Below, piece after piece: positions 1 to 7,609 of a DNA stretch of 23,666 nucleotides. Within the stretch, counting starts at the first letter, position 1; each line of letters starts with the position of its first letter. Origin of the DNA: Ruminococcus_C sp963590855 (GTDB lineage Bacteria > Bacillota > Clostridia > Oscillospirales > Ruminococcaceae). A model generated the notes under the pieces. It was not told the DNA's origin and did not search any database. It saw only the letters and a list, made by a program, of their open reading frames with translations. Location of the stretch: assembly GCA_963590855.1 (NCBI GenBank), contig CAVAQT010000037.1, positions 1 through 23,666 of the forward strand. Direction: 5' to 3'. A program made the position numbers and the translations under genes.

Positions 1-34
1 CCTCTGTAATGTCATTTTCAATAAATTTGTTTGA

Positions 35-2170
35 TCTTTTCATGCGGTTGCCCTGCCATACGGCGTTTCTCTGGTAGATGCCTCCAACGGCAAGATCATC
101 TTCCATAAGGACGGTTCCGGCGACACGGGACGCTGCTGTGCGGACAATGTCTGGGCAGGCAACGACGGCGCAGAGTTCTGGGGACTGAACAACGACGTCT
201 TTGACGGCAGCGGCAACACGCTCAGCTGCCGGAGACCGGCGATCAACTTCCTGTCCTACTGGGACGGCGACCTAGAGCGCGAGATCCTGGACGGCTACAC
301 CGACTCCCCCGCCACCATTTCCAAGATGGGCGCAGACGGCAAGCTGACGACCCTGCTCTCCACAGACGGCTATTACACCTGCAACACCACCAAGGGTACG
401 CCCTGTCTCTCGGCAGACATCTTCGGCGACTGGCGGGAAGAGCTGATCGTCCGGGCAGCAGACAGCAAATCCATCCGGATCTACTGCACGCCCTATGACA
501 CAGACTACCGCATCACCACCTTGATGCACGATCCGCAGTACCGGGTGCAGGTCTCTGCCCAGCAGACTGCCTATAATCAGCCGCCCCACGCAAGCTTTTA
601 CCTGGGGTCTGACCAGCCCCTTCCGGCGCGTCCCAATGTCACTGTACTGGGGCAGACCACGCCGACACCCACACCGACTCCTGACCCGGAACCGGTAACA
701 CCTACCGCAGCCGTACTCCCGGAGGGCGCAGTGTTCATGCTGAAAAACGTGAACAGCGGTCTCTATCTGGAGGTTGCCAACGGCAGCGCTGAGGCTGGCG
801 CAAATCTGCAGCAGTGGGGTGCAGACAGCGCCGCAGCACACAACACCTGGCGCGCAGTCTCTGCCGGAGACGGATATTATTATCTGTACAGCCAGGTGGG
901 CGACAAGATCACCTACCTCATGGACATCTCCGGCGGCAAGGCAGACAACGGCACAAATGCTGCACTCTGGACAAAGAGCAGCCGGGAACAGGCACAGCAG
1001 TTCCTGTTCGCCCAAAACAGCGACGGTTCTTACACCATTTATACCAAAGCGTCCGATCTGAAAAGCTGTATTGAGGTAGAAAGCTCCAGCAAATCCAGCG
1101 GTGCGAACGTCCAGCAGTATGAGAGCAACGGCAATGCCTGCCAGCACTGGAATCTGGAGGAAGTCACCGACACCGGCGTAAAAATGGATACCACAAAGGT
1201 TTATCAGTTCCAGAACAGCAACAGCGGTTTGCACCTGGAGGTTGCCAACGCCAGCGCCGAAGCCGGAGCCAATGTCCAGCAGTGGGGCGAGAACGGCAAC
1301 GACTGCCAGAAGTGGACGCTCAAGGAATTCGGCGACGGTTATTACTACATTCTGTCTCAGCTGAGCGACGGCAAGACCTATTATCTGGATGTTGCTGACG
1401 GCAAGAGCGATGACGGCACAAACATCCAGATCTTTACCAACAACAAATCCTCTACCCAGCTGTTCAAGTTTATCCCCAACCCGGACGGCACATACTATAT
1501 TGTCACACGGGCAACCAGAGACAAGGGCGGACTGGGTGTCTCCGGAGCATCGAAGGATGCCGGAGCAAACGTCATCCAGTGGACGAAAAACGGGAGCGCC
1601 GACCAGAAGTGGATCGTCACAGCCATCGGTGATATCACCGCTCCGGCAACCACAGAAGCCACAACTGTGACAACAGCTGCGCCCTCTACGGAAACCACGG
1701 CGGGAACACCTGCTGTTACAGAAACGGAAGCACCAGTGACCACAGAAAGCGCCACCACTGCTGCAACAGAAACCACCACGGCAGCAACTACGGAGAGCAC
1801 AGCTTCTGAGACAGCAGCCACAACAGCGGTTTCCACAGAAACGGCACCGAACACAACAGAATCCCCGGCGACAACACCCGAAGAGACCAGTTCTGCCACA
1901 GAGACCACGGCTTCGGTAGCTGACGCTTCGTCTGCAACAGAAAGCACCTCTGCTGCACCGTCTGCGGTTTTCTACGGAGATGTCAACCTGGACGGCAGAG
2001 TGGATATCACAGACGCAGTCCTTTTAAGCAAGGCGATCGCCGGCGCAGTTAAGCTGGACGATGCTGCACTGGTCAATGCTGACTGTGATGCAAACGGCGA
2101 AATGAGCACCAATGATGCCATTTCCCTGCTGCGCTTCCTGGTGCACCTGATCGACAGCCTGCCGCAGTAA
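35..2170 (+). CDS. PL11 rhamnogalacturonan lyase C-terminal part with ricin-type lectin modules and dockerin (5' truncated)
   Basis: Seen: an open frame begins after an in-frame TGA at 32-34, and its first ATG is only at 326. The residues before that ATG still read as polysaccharide lyase family 11, including a PYGVSLVDA stretch near residue 9 and YWDGDLEREILDG near residue 80. Later come FGDWREELIVR and LMHDPQYR, and this remnant ends near residue 193. It is followed by a PTPTP linker, two ricin-like modules (about residues 230-375 and 388-530) each with three QxW-type repeats, a Thr/Ser/Glu-rich linker and a C-terminal dockerin with DVNLDGRVD and DCDANGEMS calcium loops. Known: PL11 enzymes cleave the rhamnogalacturonan I backbone of pectin, and dockerins anchor enzymes to cohesin scaffolds. 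Inference: roughly two thirds of the catalytic domain is missing, so this is either a broken gene or a gene cut by the sequence edge. No start codon is credible here. Confidence 0.85.
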   Translation, partial: SFHAVALPYGVSLVDASNGKIIFHKDGSGDTGRCCADNVWAGNDGAEFWGLNNDVFDGSGNTLSCRRPAINFLSYWDGDLEREILDGYTDSPATISKMGADGKLTTLLSTDGYYTCNTTKGTPCLSADIFGDWREELIVRAADSKSIRIYCTPYDTDYRITTLMHDPQYRVQVSAQQTAYNQPPHASFYLGSDQPLPARPNVTVLGQTTPTPTPTPDPEPVTPTAAVLPEGAVFMLKNVNSGLYLEVANGSAEAGANLQQWGADSAAAHNTWRAVSAGDGYYYLYSQVGDKITYLMDISGGKADNGTNAALWTKSSREQAQQFLFAQNSDGSYTIYTKASDLKSCIEVESSSKSSGANVQQYESNGNACQHWNLEEVTDTGVKMDTTKVYQFQNSNSGLHLEVANASAEAGANVQQWGENGNDCQKWTLKEFGDGYYYILSQLSDGKTYYLDVADGKSDDGTNIQIFTNNKSSTQLFKFIPNPDGTYYIVTRATRDKGGLGVSGASKDAGANVIQWTKNGSADQKWIVTAIGDITAPATTEATTVTTAAPSTETTAGTPAVTETEAPVTTESATTAATETTTAATTESTASETAATTAVSTETAPNTTESPATTPEETSSATETTASVADASSATESTSAAPSAVFYGDVNLDGRVDITDAVLLSKAIAGAVKLDDAALVNADCDANGEMSTNDAISLLRFLVHLIDSLPQ

Positions 2171-2213
2171 CGGCAACGCCTGACAACATGCCATAACACA
2201 AGAAACAGAAAAA

Positions 2214-2250
2214 GCCTGGAGACGATCTCACATGTCTCCAGGCTTTTTTT
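2214..2250. terminator. Two-way Rho-independent terminator between the PL11 gene and hisC
   Basis: A perfect 10-bp stem, GCCTGGAGAC with GTCTCCAGGC, encloses a 10-base loop. It is followed by seven T on the plus strand and preceded by five A, which become a T tract on the minus strand. It can therefore end both converging transcripts. Confidence 0.9.
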
Positions 2251-2269
2251 GATGCATCATACAGACTGC

Positions 2270-3331
2270 TTATTTCTGCTGTAAATACTTCCGCAGAAAT
2301 GTGAAGAGCGCTTCCATCTGCTCGTCTGTGCCGATGGTAATGCGCAGATAGTTCCGGATACGGGGCGAATCGAACCAACGCACAAAAATATGTGCACGGC
2401 GCAGTGCCTCAAACAAGTCGTGGGCATCGCAGTCCGGATGTGTCACAAACAGGAAATTGCTCTTGGAATCCGGGAACTGAAATCCCATTTCCGCCAACAC
2501 CTGCTTGGCATGCTCTCTGGTTGCCACGATCTTCGCCGTGATCTCCTGCAAATAGGCGCTGTCCTGCACCGATGCCGTACCGGCTGCCAGGGCAGAACGG
2601 TTCATGGTGTAGGAATTGAACGAATATTTCACATCGTGGAGCGCCTTGATGAGTTCCGCAGAACCAATGGCGAAGCCGATGCGCTCCCCTGCCATCGCAC
2701 GGGACTTGGAAAACGTCTGCACCACCATGAGATTGTCATACTTTTTCAGCAGCGGCAGCACCGTCTCGCCGCCAAAGTCCACATAGGCTTCATCTACAAC
2801 CACCAGAGATTCCGGGTTTTGCTGCAAAATGCCCTCGATCACTGCGGACGGCAGCGCAATGCCAGTAGGCGCATTGGGGTTCGGGAACACAATACCGCCG
2901 TTGGGCTTGCAGTAATCCTCCGGCACGATCTCCAGCTTGTCATTCAAAGGCTGCACCTCATACGGGATGCGGAACAGATCGCACCAGACCGGATAAAATG
3001 CATAGGTGATATCCGGAAACAGGATCGGCAGATCGCTGTTGAAAAAGGTCTGGAAGATCATCGCCAGCACATCGTCAGAACCGACGCCGGTAAATACCTG
3101 AGATTCCTCCACGCCGTAAGCCTTGGCAATGGCTGCATTCAGCTGATGCGCCGTCGGGTCAGGATAGAGCCGCATCTGTTCTGCCTGGCTCTGCGCCAGA
3201 ACCTCCTGCACTGCCGGCGCAGGCGGATAGGGGTTCTCATTGGTATTCAGTTTTATCATATCGGGAAAATCCGGCTGGTCGCCCGGCACATAGGGTACGA
3301 CCTTGCGGATGTTCTGCTGAAAGCGCTTCAT
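2270..3331 (-). CDS. hisC: Histidinol-phosphate aminotransferase
   Basis: A 353-residue class I/II PLP-dependent aminotransferase of usual HisC length. It would transfer the amino group between glutamate and imidazole-acetol phosphate in cytosolic histidine biosynthesis. Visible family marks are LNTNENPYPP near residue 28, NPNAPTG at 151-157, VVDEAYVDF near 178-186 (Asp180 and Tyr183 contact PLP), the Schiff-base Lys209 in TFSKSRAMAGERIG, and a C-terminal LRITIG with the substrate-carboxylate arginine. An AAGGA lies about 11 bases before the ATG. It is a lone his gene, with no other histidine gene in the window, and it has its own promoter at 3395-3423. HisC-like proteins can also act on aromatic amino acids, so the exact substrate is inferred. 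Confidence 0.93.
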   Translation of the reverse strand: MKRFQQNIRKVVPYVPGDQPDFPDMIKLNTNENPYPPAPAVQEVLAQSQAEQMRLYPDPTAHQLNAAIAKAYGVEESQVFTGVGSDDVLAMIFQTFFNSDLPILFPDITYAFYPVWCDLFRIPYEVQPLNDKLEIVPEDYCKPNGGIVFPNPNAPTGIALPSAVIEGILQQNPESLVVVDEAYVDFGGETVLPLLKKYDNLMVVQTFSKSRAMAGERIGFAIGSAELIKALHDVKYSFNSYTMNRSALAAGTASVQDSAYLQEITAKIVATREHAKQVLAEMGFQFPDSKSNFLFVTHPDCDAHDLFEALRRAHIFVRWFDSPRIRNYLRITIGTDEQMEALFTFLRKYLQQK

Positions 3332-3394
3332 TTACATCACATTCCTTGCCTTTTTGGATTTCCGTCCGGACACGAACGGTTTTGGAATATCTTT

Positions 3395-3423
3395 AGTATA
3401 GCACATTTGGGAGAGATTGTCTA
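3395..3423 (-). promoter_or_regulatory. Promoter of hisC
   Basis: On the minus strand TAGACA (3418-3423) is spaced 17 bases from TATACT (3395-3400), about 60 bases upstream of the hisC start. No terminator is visible between the ZIP gene and this promoter, so read-through from upstream is also possible. Confidence 0.7.
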
Positions 3424-3438
3424 GAGCATGTTTGGAAA

Positions 3439-4221
3439 TTACCCAAGCGCCACATCCAGCATCATCATCAGCGCAAATCCCACCGCATAGAAAATCGTTC
3501 CCACATTGGAGTGCGGTGCTTCTGACATTTCCGGGATCAGCTCTTCCACTACCACATAGATCATAGCGCCTGCGGCAAAGCTCAGCAAGTAGGGCAGAAT
3601 GGGGAGCACCAGACCTGCCGCCAGAATGGTCAGCACCGCACCGATGGGCTCTACTATGCCGGAGAGCGTTCCATAGAGAAACGCCTTGCTCTTTCCCATG
3701 CCCTCTGCACGCAGCGGCATAGAGATGATCGCACCCTCCGGAAAGTTCTGGATGGCGATGCCGATGGACAGCGCCAGTGCCGCTGCCGCAGTAATGGAGA
3801 CATTCCCGGAAGCCCACCCGGCATAGACTACGCCTACTGCCATGCCCTCCGGAATGTTGTGCAGCGTTACCGCCAGCACCAGCATGGTGGTTTTTTTCAG
3901 CTTGCTCTTCGGCCCTTCTGCTTCACTGCTGTTCATGTGCAGATGGGGTATGAGGTGATCCAACCCCAACAGAAAAAAGATACCCAGCAAAAAGCCGATC
4001 ACCGCCGGCAGAAACGCCAGCTTTCCCATATGGGCGCTCTGTTCCATCGCCGGGATGAGCAAGCTCCACACCGAAGCTGCCGTCATAATGCCTGCCGCAA
4101 AGCCGGTCAGAGCGCGCTGAATATTGACAGACAGTGTGCGCTTCATAAAGAACACGCATGCTGCGCCCAGGGCAGTGCCCAAAAACGGGATCAGGATGCC
4201 GCGAAATATTTCTGCATTCAT
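3439..4221 (-). CDS. ZIP family divalent metal transporter
   Basis: A 260-residue polytopic membrane protein of the ZIP/ZupT family, importing zinc or other divalent metals across the cytoplasmic membrane. Seen: HNIPEG at residues 121-126 and NFPEG at 159-163, the paired metal-site motifs of transmembrane segments 4 and 5. A His-containing loop (HLIPHLH, 89-95) comes before a charged cytosolic stretch at about 97-111. Hydrophobic segments fill the rest. A GGAGG sits five bases before the ATG. The gene starts 32 bases after the LysR stop on the same strand, so the two are probably co-transcribed. That suggests the regulator may also respond to metal or redox state, though this is only inferred from position. 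Metal specificity cannot be read from the sequence. Confidence 0.92.
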   Translation of the reverse strand: MNAEIFRGILIPFLGTALGAACVFFMKRTLSVNIQRALTGFAAGIMTAASVWSLLIPAMEQSAHMGKLAFLPAVIGFLLGIFFLLGLDHLIPHLHMNSSEAEGPKSKLKKTTMLVLAVTLHNIPEGMAVGVVYAGWASGNVSITAAAALALSIGIAIQNFPEGAIISMPLRAEGMGKSKAFLYGTLSGIVEPIGAVLTILAAGLVLPILPYLLSFAAGAMIYVVVEELIPEMSEAPHSNVGTIFYAVGFALMMMLDVALG

Positions 4222-4253
4222 AAATACCTCCAGTCCGGAGACGAAACAGCCGT

Positions 4254-5150
4254 TTAACGGGATTCTACCAGCTGTTTCGCCTGTGCAATGAGTTCCGTCA
4301 CGTCCTCCGGCGGATGCACGGCGTATAAAATGCCGTAAGGGATCACATAGTCCCAGTCCACCGGGATCGTCACCAACAGCGGATGCACCTCACGCCAGCA
4401 TTCGATGTTCAAAAGCACATCGTCTGTCTGCGCGCAATGATTGAATACGCTCATATCATAATATTGCGGTGCATCCACAATGTGAATCTGCGGATGACAG
4501 ACCTCCAGGTCGTGGCGGAGCTGATCGTTGACCAGAGAGTCTCCGCGCGGCACCATCATCAGGTTTTGCCCGTAGAGATCGGTGATCGAAAGGCGCTCTT
4601 TTGCCGCCAGTGGATGCCCCATGCGCACAGACACGCACTTGCGGTAAGTGCCCAGCTGCAAAAAATGACCGTGCAGCAGCCAGTTTGCAGAGTCGCACAC
4701 GCCCACCAGAAAATCAAACTTTTCCCCAAGGGCAGAGATCTCCTGCAAAATCGTGGTGTGCTCATCCTCAAAGGGCACGATGTTCAGACGATAGCCGGGA
4801 AAATGGGGCGCAAGCTTTGCCCACAGATCGACAAAGGGCTTGCAGGGATTGAGGATAGATGTCCCCACGCAGAATGTCTTTTCATAGTCCGACATCCGCT
4901 GTTTGGCGCGCCGCACCGCGCGGGCGGAGTAATCAAACAGAAATTTGGCATCGGCATAGATCGACTCCCCTGCCGGTGTGAGCCGGATGCCCTGGTTGGT
5001 TCGGGAGATCAGCTGCATTTGCAAATGCGCCTCTAAGGCATTCACCTGCTTCATTACCGCCGTGGGAGAAAGATACAGCCGCTCTGCTGCTTTGGTAAAA
5101 CTGCCGCAGTCTGCCGCACAAACAAATGCTTTCAACTGGGGATTATACAT
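4254..5150 (-). CDS. LysR family transcriptional regulator
   Basis: A 298-residue LysR-type regulator. The N-terminal winged helix-turn-helix (about residues 1-60) shows the usual LKAFVCAADCGSFTKAAERL and TAVMKQVNALE patterns, then a linker helix and a periplasmic-binding-like effector domain. An in-frame ATG lies two codons upstream at 5156, but the GGAGG at 5159-5163 is only two bases from it and eight from the ATG at 5150, so 5150 is preferred. The gene diverges from the aldo/keto reductase operon, and LysR-type proteins commonly control the divergent neighbour. The effector is unknown. The ZIP gene follows 32 bases downstream. Confidence 0.92.
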   Translation of the reverse strand: MYNPQLKAFVCAADCGSFTKAAERLYLSPTAVMKQVNALEAHLQMQLISRTNQGIRLTPAGESIYADAKFLFDYSARAVRRAKQRMSDYEKTFCVGTSILNPCKPFVDLWAKLAPHFPGYRLNIVPFEDEHTTILQEISALGEKFDFLVGVCDSANWLLHGHFLQLGTYRKCVSVRMGHPLAAKERLSITDLYGQNLMMVPRGDSLVNDQLRHDLEVCHPQIHIVDAPQYYDMSVFNHCAQTDDVLLNIECWREVHPLLVTIPVDWDYVIPYGILYAVHPPEDVTELIAQAKQLVESR

Positions 5151-5185
5151 TTGCATCGCCTCCGTATCAACTTTTGGTTAATATG

Positions 5186-5214
5186 ATTATAACACATCGG
5201 GGATTCCCTGTCAA
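5186..5214 (-). promoter_or_regulatory. Consensus promoter of the LysR gene
   Basis: On the minus strand a perfect TTGACA (5209-5214) is spaced 17 bases from a perfect TATAAT (5186-5191). It should be strong unless repressed, and it lies back-to-back with the weaker plus-strand promoter, as in autoregulated LysR pairs. Confidence 0.85.
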
Positions 5215-5220
5215 GGCGGT

Positions 5221-5251
5221 TTGCGGTATACTATAGGTAGAACGCAATACC
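5221..5251. promoter_or_regulatory. Candidate LysR operator over the redox operon promoter
   Basis: TTGCG (5221-5225) is inverted as CGCAA (5243-5247), and GGTAT (5225-5229) as ATACC (5247-5251), both 17 bases apart. A TATACT at 5227-5232 could be the plus-strand -10 but has no good -35, which fits an activator-dependent promoter. This assignment is inference. Confidence 0.35.
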
Positions 5252-5295
5252 ACACATCTGTTTTGCATAAATCATAAAATCGGGAGGAATCACAA

Positions 5296-6147
5296 ATGGA
5301 TTTTGTCACTTTGAACAACGGAGTAAAAATGCCGCTGGAAGGCTTCGGCGTATTCCAGGTGCCGGATGCCGCAGTTTGTGAGCAGGCAGTGTCAGATGCC
5401 ATTGCCGCAGGCTATCGGCTGATCGACACCGCTGCTGCTTATTTTAACGAGGAAGCAGTGGGTGCGGCAATTGCCAAAAGCGGCGTACCCCGGGACGAAC
5501 TGTTCATCACCACAAAACTCTGGGTACAGGACGCAAGCTATGAGGGCGCAAAGAAAGCCATTGACACTTCCCTGCAAAAGCTGGGACTGGATTATCTGGA
5601 CTTGTACCTGATCCATCAGCCTATGGGCGATTATGTAGGCGCATACCGTGCCATGGAAGAGGCGTACCATGCCGGAAAGCTCCGCGCCATCGGCGTCAGC
5701 AACTTCTATCCGGCACGGCTGGCAGATCTGTGCGCAACTGTTTCTGTCATTCCGGCAGTGAACCAGGTCGAGCTGCACCCGTTCTTCCAGCAGCCGGACG
5801 CACTGAAACTGATGCAGGAATACGGTGTAACACCGGAGGCGTGGGGCCCATTTGCAGAAGGCAATCACGGCATCTTCACCCATCCGGTACTGACTGCTAT
5901 CGGTGAAAAGTACGGCAAAAGCCCGGCACAGGTAGCACTGCGCTGGAACGTACAGCGCGGCGTTGTGGTCATTCCGAAGTCCGTCAAGGCAGAGCGCATG
6001 GCACAGAATTTCGATATCTGGGATTTCACCCTGTCGGAAACCGATATGGCAGAGATCGCAAAGCTGGACATCGGACACAGCGAGATCGTAGACCACAACA
6101 ATCCGGATTTTGTGAAAATGCTGCACCAGCTGAAAGTGCATGATTAA
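5296..6147 (+). CDS. Aldo/keto reductase
   Basis: A 283-residue NADPH-dependent oxidoreductase of the AKR superfamily, most like the small AKR5 / 2,5-diketo-gluconate reductase type. The catalytic tetrad is visible: Asp44 and Tyr49 (LIDTAAAYFNEE), Lys74 (ITTKLW) and His107 (LYLIHQP). The signature GVSNF follows around residue 133. The C-terminal cofactor motif VVIPKSVKAERM contains the Lys-Ser that binds the NADP phosphate. A GGAGG lies eight bases before the ATG. It is the first gene of a four-gene operon divergent from a LysR regulator. The likely role is reduction of reactive aldehydes or ketones; the natural substrate cannot be told. Confidence 0.93.
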   Translation: MDFVTLNNGVKMPLEGFGVFQVPDAAVCEQAVSDAIAAGYRLIDTAAAYFNEEAVGAAIAKSGVPRDELFITTKLWVQDASYEGAKKAIDTSLQKLGLDYLDLYLIHQPMGDYVGAYRAMEEAYHAGKLRAIGVSNFYPARLADLCATVSVIPAVNQVELHPFFQQPDALKLMQEYGVTPEAWGPFAEGNHGIFTHPVLTAIGEKYGKSPAQVALRWNVQRGVVVIPKSVKAERMAQNFDIWDFTLSETDMAEIAKLDIGHSEIVDHNNPDFVKMLHQLKVHD

Positions 6148-6163
6148 AAGGAGAAAAACGCAC

Positions 6164-6604
6164 ATGAAATACACAGAGAAAGCACAGTTTGAAACCGCTG
6201 ATGCATTCGGCATCGGCGCACCCAATGACGCATATGCCCAGTATTTTGTGGGTCAGTCGTTCCTGAAACCGCTGACCGAGCCGGGCAAAGCACCGGTATT
6301 TCTGGCAAATGTGACCTTTGAGCCGGGCTGCCGGAACAACTGGCACATCCACCACGCCACCAAAGGCGGCGGACAGATTTTAGTCTGCACCGCCGGTGAG
6401 GGCTGGTATCAGGAAGAGGGCAAGCCGGCTGTGGAACTGAAGCCGGGCATGGTCATCACCATTCCGCCGGAGGTCAAGCACTGGCACGGCGCAAAGAAGG
6501 ACAGCTGGTTCAGCCACATTGCAGTAGAATGCCCCGGCGAAAATTGCAGCAACGAATGGTGTGAGCCGGTCAGCGACGAAGCATACAACGCACTTATAAG
6601 ATAA
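6164..6604 (+). CDS. Cupin domain protein
   Basis: A 146-residue single-domain cupin. The first metal-binding motif includes His61 and His63 (NNWHIHHATKGGGQ) and the second carries His106 and His108 (PPEVKHWHGA) on a small beta barrel. An in-frame ATG at 6140 overlaps the upstream stop region, but the AGGAG at 6149-6153 is ten bases from the ATG at 6164, which also begins the conserved part. Small cupins of this kind are often found beside or fused to carboxymuconolactone-decarboxylase domains, as here. The reaction is unknown; a metal-dependent isomerase or oxygen-independent detoxifying activity is possible. It acts in the cytosol, as no signal peptide is seen. Confidence 0.88.
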   Translation: MKYTEKAQFETADAFGIGAPNDAYAQYFVGQSFLKPLTEPGKAPVFLANVTFEPGCRNNWHIHHATKGGGQILVCTAGEGWYQEEGKPAVELKPGMVITIPPEVKHWHGAKKDSWFSHIAVECPGENCSNEWCEPVSDEAYNALIR

Positions 6605-6622
6605 TAGAAAGGATCTGATTTT

Positions 6623-6946
6623 ATGGCAGTGAAACAAACCGCAGGCAGAGATGCCCTGGGAGAATTTGCTCCGAAATTCGCAGAACTCAACGACGATGTT
6701 CTCTTTGGTGAGGTATGGGCCAGAGAAGAAGAACTCTCTCTGCGTGACCGCAGTCTGGTCACCGTGGTCTCCCTGATCGCCATGGGGCTGACGGACAACT
6801 CGTTCCGCTATCACCTGGAATCCGCCAAGAAAAACGGTATCACCGCTTCGGAAATGGCAGAAATCATCACCCATGCCGCTTTTTATGTGGGTTGGCCGAA
6901 AGCATGGGCAGCATTCCGCATGGCGAAGGAGATCTATGAAGCATGA
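6623..6946 (+). CDS. Carboxymuconolactone decarboxylase family protein
   Basis: A 107-residue all-helical CMD/AhpD-fold protein. The pattern RDRSLVTVVSLIAMG, then YHLESAKKNGITASE with His64, then ITHAAFYVGWPKAW matches the family core. The protein has no cysteine, so the CxxC peroxidase chemistry of AhpD is excluded, and a decarboxylase- or isomerase-like role is more plausible. An AAAGGA lies nine bases before the ATG. The stop codon overlaps the flavodoxin start by four bases (ATGA), pointing to translational coupling. Confidence 0.9.
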   Translation: MAVKQTAGRDALGEFAPKFAELNDDVLFGEVWAREEELSLRDRSLVTVVSLIAMGLTDNSFRYHLESAKKNGITASEMAEIITHAAFYVGWPKAWAAFRMAKEIYEA

Positions 6947-7416
6947 AAGCACTGGTACTGTTTTATTCCTACGGCGGCAACACACGCCGCATTGCAAAGC
7001 TGATCCAGCGGGAGACCAGCGCCGATCTGTGTGAGATCGAGACCGTCACCCCGTATACCGGCAGCTATAACGCAGTTGTAGACCAGGGACAGCGCGAAGT
7101 CAACAGCGGCTTTGAGCCGGAGCTAAAACCGATTTCCGCTGACCTCAGCCAGTATGATACCATCATCCTGGGGACACCGGTCTGGTGGTATACTTTTGCC
7201 CCGGCGATGCGCACGCTTCTGGCACACCAGGACTTTTCCGGAAAGGTGATCTATCCGTTCGCCACCAACGGTGGCTGGCTGGGGCACACCTTCCAGGACA
7301 TTGCACAGATGTGCTCCGGCGCAAAGGTACAGAGCGGGCTGAACATTCACTTCGACTCTGACCGTCTTGCGACACCGGAGGCAGATATTCTGCGCTGGAT
7401 CAAGAAGATCTCGTAA
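6943..7416 (+). CDS. Flavodoxin
   Basis: A 157-residue flavodoxin-like protein. The FMN phosphate loop reads YSYGGNTRRIA at residues 8-18. A second FMN-contact region is GTPVWWYTFAPAMR (around 80-93), and ATNGGWLGH follows near 104. The length is typical of short-chain flavodoxins of the Flavodoxin_4 type. It would carry electrons in the cytosol and probably supplies or drains reducing power for the oxidoreductase chemistry of the preceding three genes. It is the last gene of the operon. A four-base ATGA overlap couples it to the CMD-like gene, and a terminator lies about 140 bases downstream. Confidence 0.92.
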   Translation: MKALVLFYSYGGNTRRIAKLIQRETSADLCEIETVTPYTGSYNAVVDQGQREVNSGFEPELKPISADLSQYDTIILGTPVWWYTFAPAMRTLLAHQDFSGKVIYPFATNGGWLGHTFQDIAQMCSGAKVQSGLNIHFDSDRLATPEADILRWIKKIS

Positions 7417-7464
7417 GGGAAGAATCCATTGTGGGATAACTGGATTTAATAGGAATGTAATTTG

Positions 7465-7541
7465 TAGGGGGCGATGCCCACATCGCCCCCTATCCCCAAA
7501 AAGGGAAACATTTCGCATCGGGCGGATGTAGGCATCCGCCC
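7465..7541. repeat. Pair of GC-rich palindromes in the intergenic region
   Basis: A perfect 12-bp stem, TAGGGGGCGATG / CATCGCCCCCTA, with a CCCA loop lies at 7465-7492. A second hairpin, GGGCGGATG / CATCCGCCC, with a TAGG loop lies at 7520-7541. Both share the GGGCG-ATG core, as in REP-like dispersed intergenic repeats. Whether the unit recurs in the genome cannot be seen here. Confidence 0.7.
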
Positions 7542-7557
7542 TACATAAACCTAACAC

Positions 7558-7593
7558 AAAAAGGGCTTACCGTTTGTTCGGCAAGCCCTTTTT
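7558..7593. terminator. Two-way terminator between flavodoxin and DUF368 genes
   Basis: AAAAAGGGCTTACC pairs with GGCAAGCCCTTTTT (one mismatch) around an eight-base loop. The flanking A and T runs make it usable from both strands, and it lies between two converging genes. Confidence 0.9.
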
Positions 7594-7609
7594 GTATGAA
7601 AAATCCTTT

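Noticed and set aside
272..1234. A minus-strand 320-codon frame opposite the PL11/lectin gene
   Set aside because: The plus strand encodes clear PL11 and ricin modules; the minus product has no recognisable pattern.
2390..3424. A 344-codon plus-strand open frame opposite hisC
   Set aside because: It has the same antisense register effect and a His/Arg-rich unnatural composition; hisC is clear.
7465..7541. GC-rich palindromes read as a possible CRISPR fragment
   Set aside because: There are only two unequal hairpins and no regularly spaced direct repeats or cas genes.
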